Translations under genes and position numbers: made by a program | Notes under the pieces: generated by a model | Database searches by the model: none | What the model was told of the DNA's origin: nothing | The model's input: only the letters and a program-made list of their open reading frames with translations | Source: an uncultured Oscillospiraceae bacterium | GTDB lineage: Bacteria > Bacillota > Clostridia > Oscillospirales > Oscillospiraceae | Length of the DNA stretch: 21,009 nucleotides | Direction: 5' to 3' | NCBI GenBank assembly: GCA_910589085.1 | Contig: CAJUSG010000045.1 | Coordinates: 1 to 21,009 of the forward strand | In this document: one piece after another, positions 20,569 through 21,009 of the stretch | How the letters are laid out: each line of letters starts with the position of its first letter | Numbering within the stretch: position 1 is the stretch's first letter

Positions 20569-21009
20569 TTAAAACTGGAAGACAGCGCCGATAACGGCGG
20601 CGGCGGCGATAAAGGCCACCGGGTGCAGCTTTTTCAGGGGTGTATAGCGCATACAGACAAACACGGCCACGGTCAAAATCAGGGCGGGCCAGTTAAGGCC
20701 AAAGGTGTGCTCCGCCGTTCCGCCCACCACAGTCAGCACCGACAGGGCCACGCTCAGCCCGGCGGAGGCGATCAAGGCGGTGGAGGCGGGGCGCAGGCCG
20801 GAGAAGACGGCGTCCACCGTCTTGGACTGGCGGAATTTCTGCAAAAACCCGGCGATTGCGATAATAATGATGATGGAGGGGGTAATGAGGCCCAGGGTGG
20901 CCAGCACCGCGCCCGCCGCGCCGCCCAGGGGGCCGCCCGCCAGGCTGCCCGTCTGGAAGCCCACATAGGTGGCCATGTTCACCCCCATGGGGCCGGGGGT
21001 GGACTCGGA
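20569..21009 (-). CDS. Chromate transporter family protein (ChrA), partial
   Basis: The C-terminal 146 residues of a CHR-family membrane protein; the N-terminus is beyond the right edge, so the first ATG in the window is internal. The entering motif S-T-P-G-P-M-G-V-N-M-A-T-Y-V-G-F-Q is diagnostic of the family, followed by G-L-I-T-P-S and about four hydrophobic segments. CHR proteins export chromate by a proton-driven mechanism. Firmicutes often carry two half-length CHR proteins in tandem; the size of this one cannot be judged. The natural substrate in gut anaerobes is uncertain. Confidence 0.88.
   Translation of the reverse strand, partial: SESTPGPMGVNMATYVGFQTGSLAGGPLGGAAGAVLATLGLITPSIIIIIAIAGFLQKFRQSKTVDAVFSGLRPASTALIASAGLSVALSVLTVVGGTAEHTFGLNWPALILTVAVFVCMRYTPLKKLHPVAFIAAAAVIGAVFQF

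Overview
The window looks like a chromosomal piece of a GC-rich, spore-forming gut Firmicute of the Oscillospiraceae type (Flavonifractor/Lawsonibacter-like). This is inferred from the high-GC codon use, the WalRK-YycH-YycI set, an HrcA/CIRCE-type groESL operon, a SpoVAC gene and strong AGGAGG ribosome sites. No rRNA, tRNA or CRISPR array was seen.

Region by region. (1) 1-1260: scar or edge of an integrative mobile element. It holds the first codons of a probable relaxase leaving the left edge and a large serine recombinase lacking its catalytic half. (2) 1270-7370: an envelope-stress cluster read rightward: Nudix hydrolase, walR, walK, yycH-like, yycI-like. The walR-walK junction is broken by about 840 bp holding a small unknown gene on the minus strand, a divergent XRE repressor, a paired-operator switch region and a ~230-bp palindromic MITE-like repeat. 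(3) 7463-8284: a glutamate racemase family gene. (4) 8357-9300: an AT-rich VOC gene on the minus strand and a ~450-bp GC-rich, hairpin-rich stretch without a convincing gene. (5) 9302-11366: RlmL/YpsC-type RNA methyltransferase and a diacylglycerol/lipid kinase. (6) 11405-13708: groES-groEL with CIRCE operator, sigma-A promoter, an intergenic palindromic repeat and a strong terminator. (7) 13714-15182: a MATE exporter behind a leader that folds like a guanidine-IV (mepA-motif) riboswitch with an intrinsic terminator. (8) 15142-18081: DegV, then on the minus strand a MerR/GyrI-like regulator with a 19-bp-spacer promoter, a phosphopantetheinyl transferase and a DUF6512-like membrane protein. (9) 18201-18638: SpoVAC without its usual SpoVAD/AE partners. 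(10) 18700-20438: ECF sigma factor and its membrane partner on the minus strand. (11) 20569-21009: the end of a chromate-transporter family gene running off the right edge.

How it fits together: most genes are ordinary core functions (cell-wall sensing, peptidoglycan precursor, chaperonins, RNA modification, lipid recycling). The accessory content is concentrated in four places: the left mobile-element scar, the XRE switch plus palindrome between walR and walK, the VOC/hairpin island, and the riboswitch-MATE unit. The two most interesting signals are the tightly built XRE switch placed inside the WalRK operon and the probable guanidine-responsive leader of the MATE gene. All calls are by eye from sequence; no database search or folding program was run.
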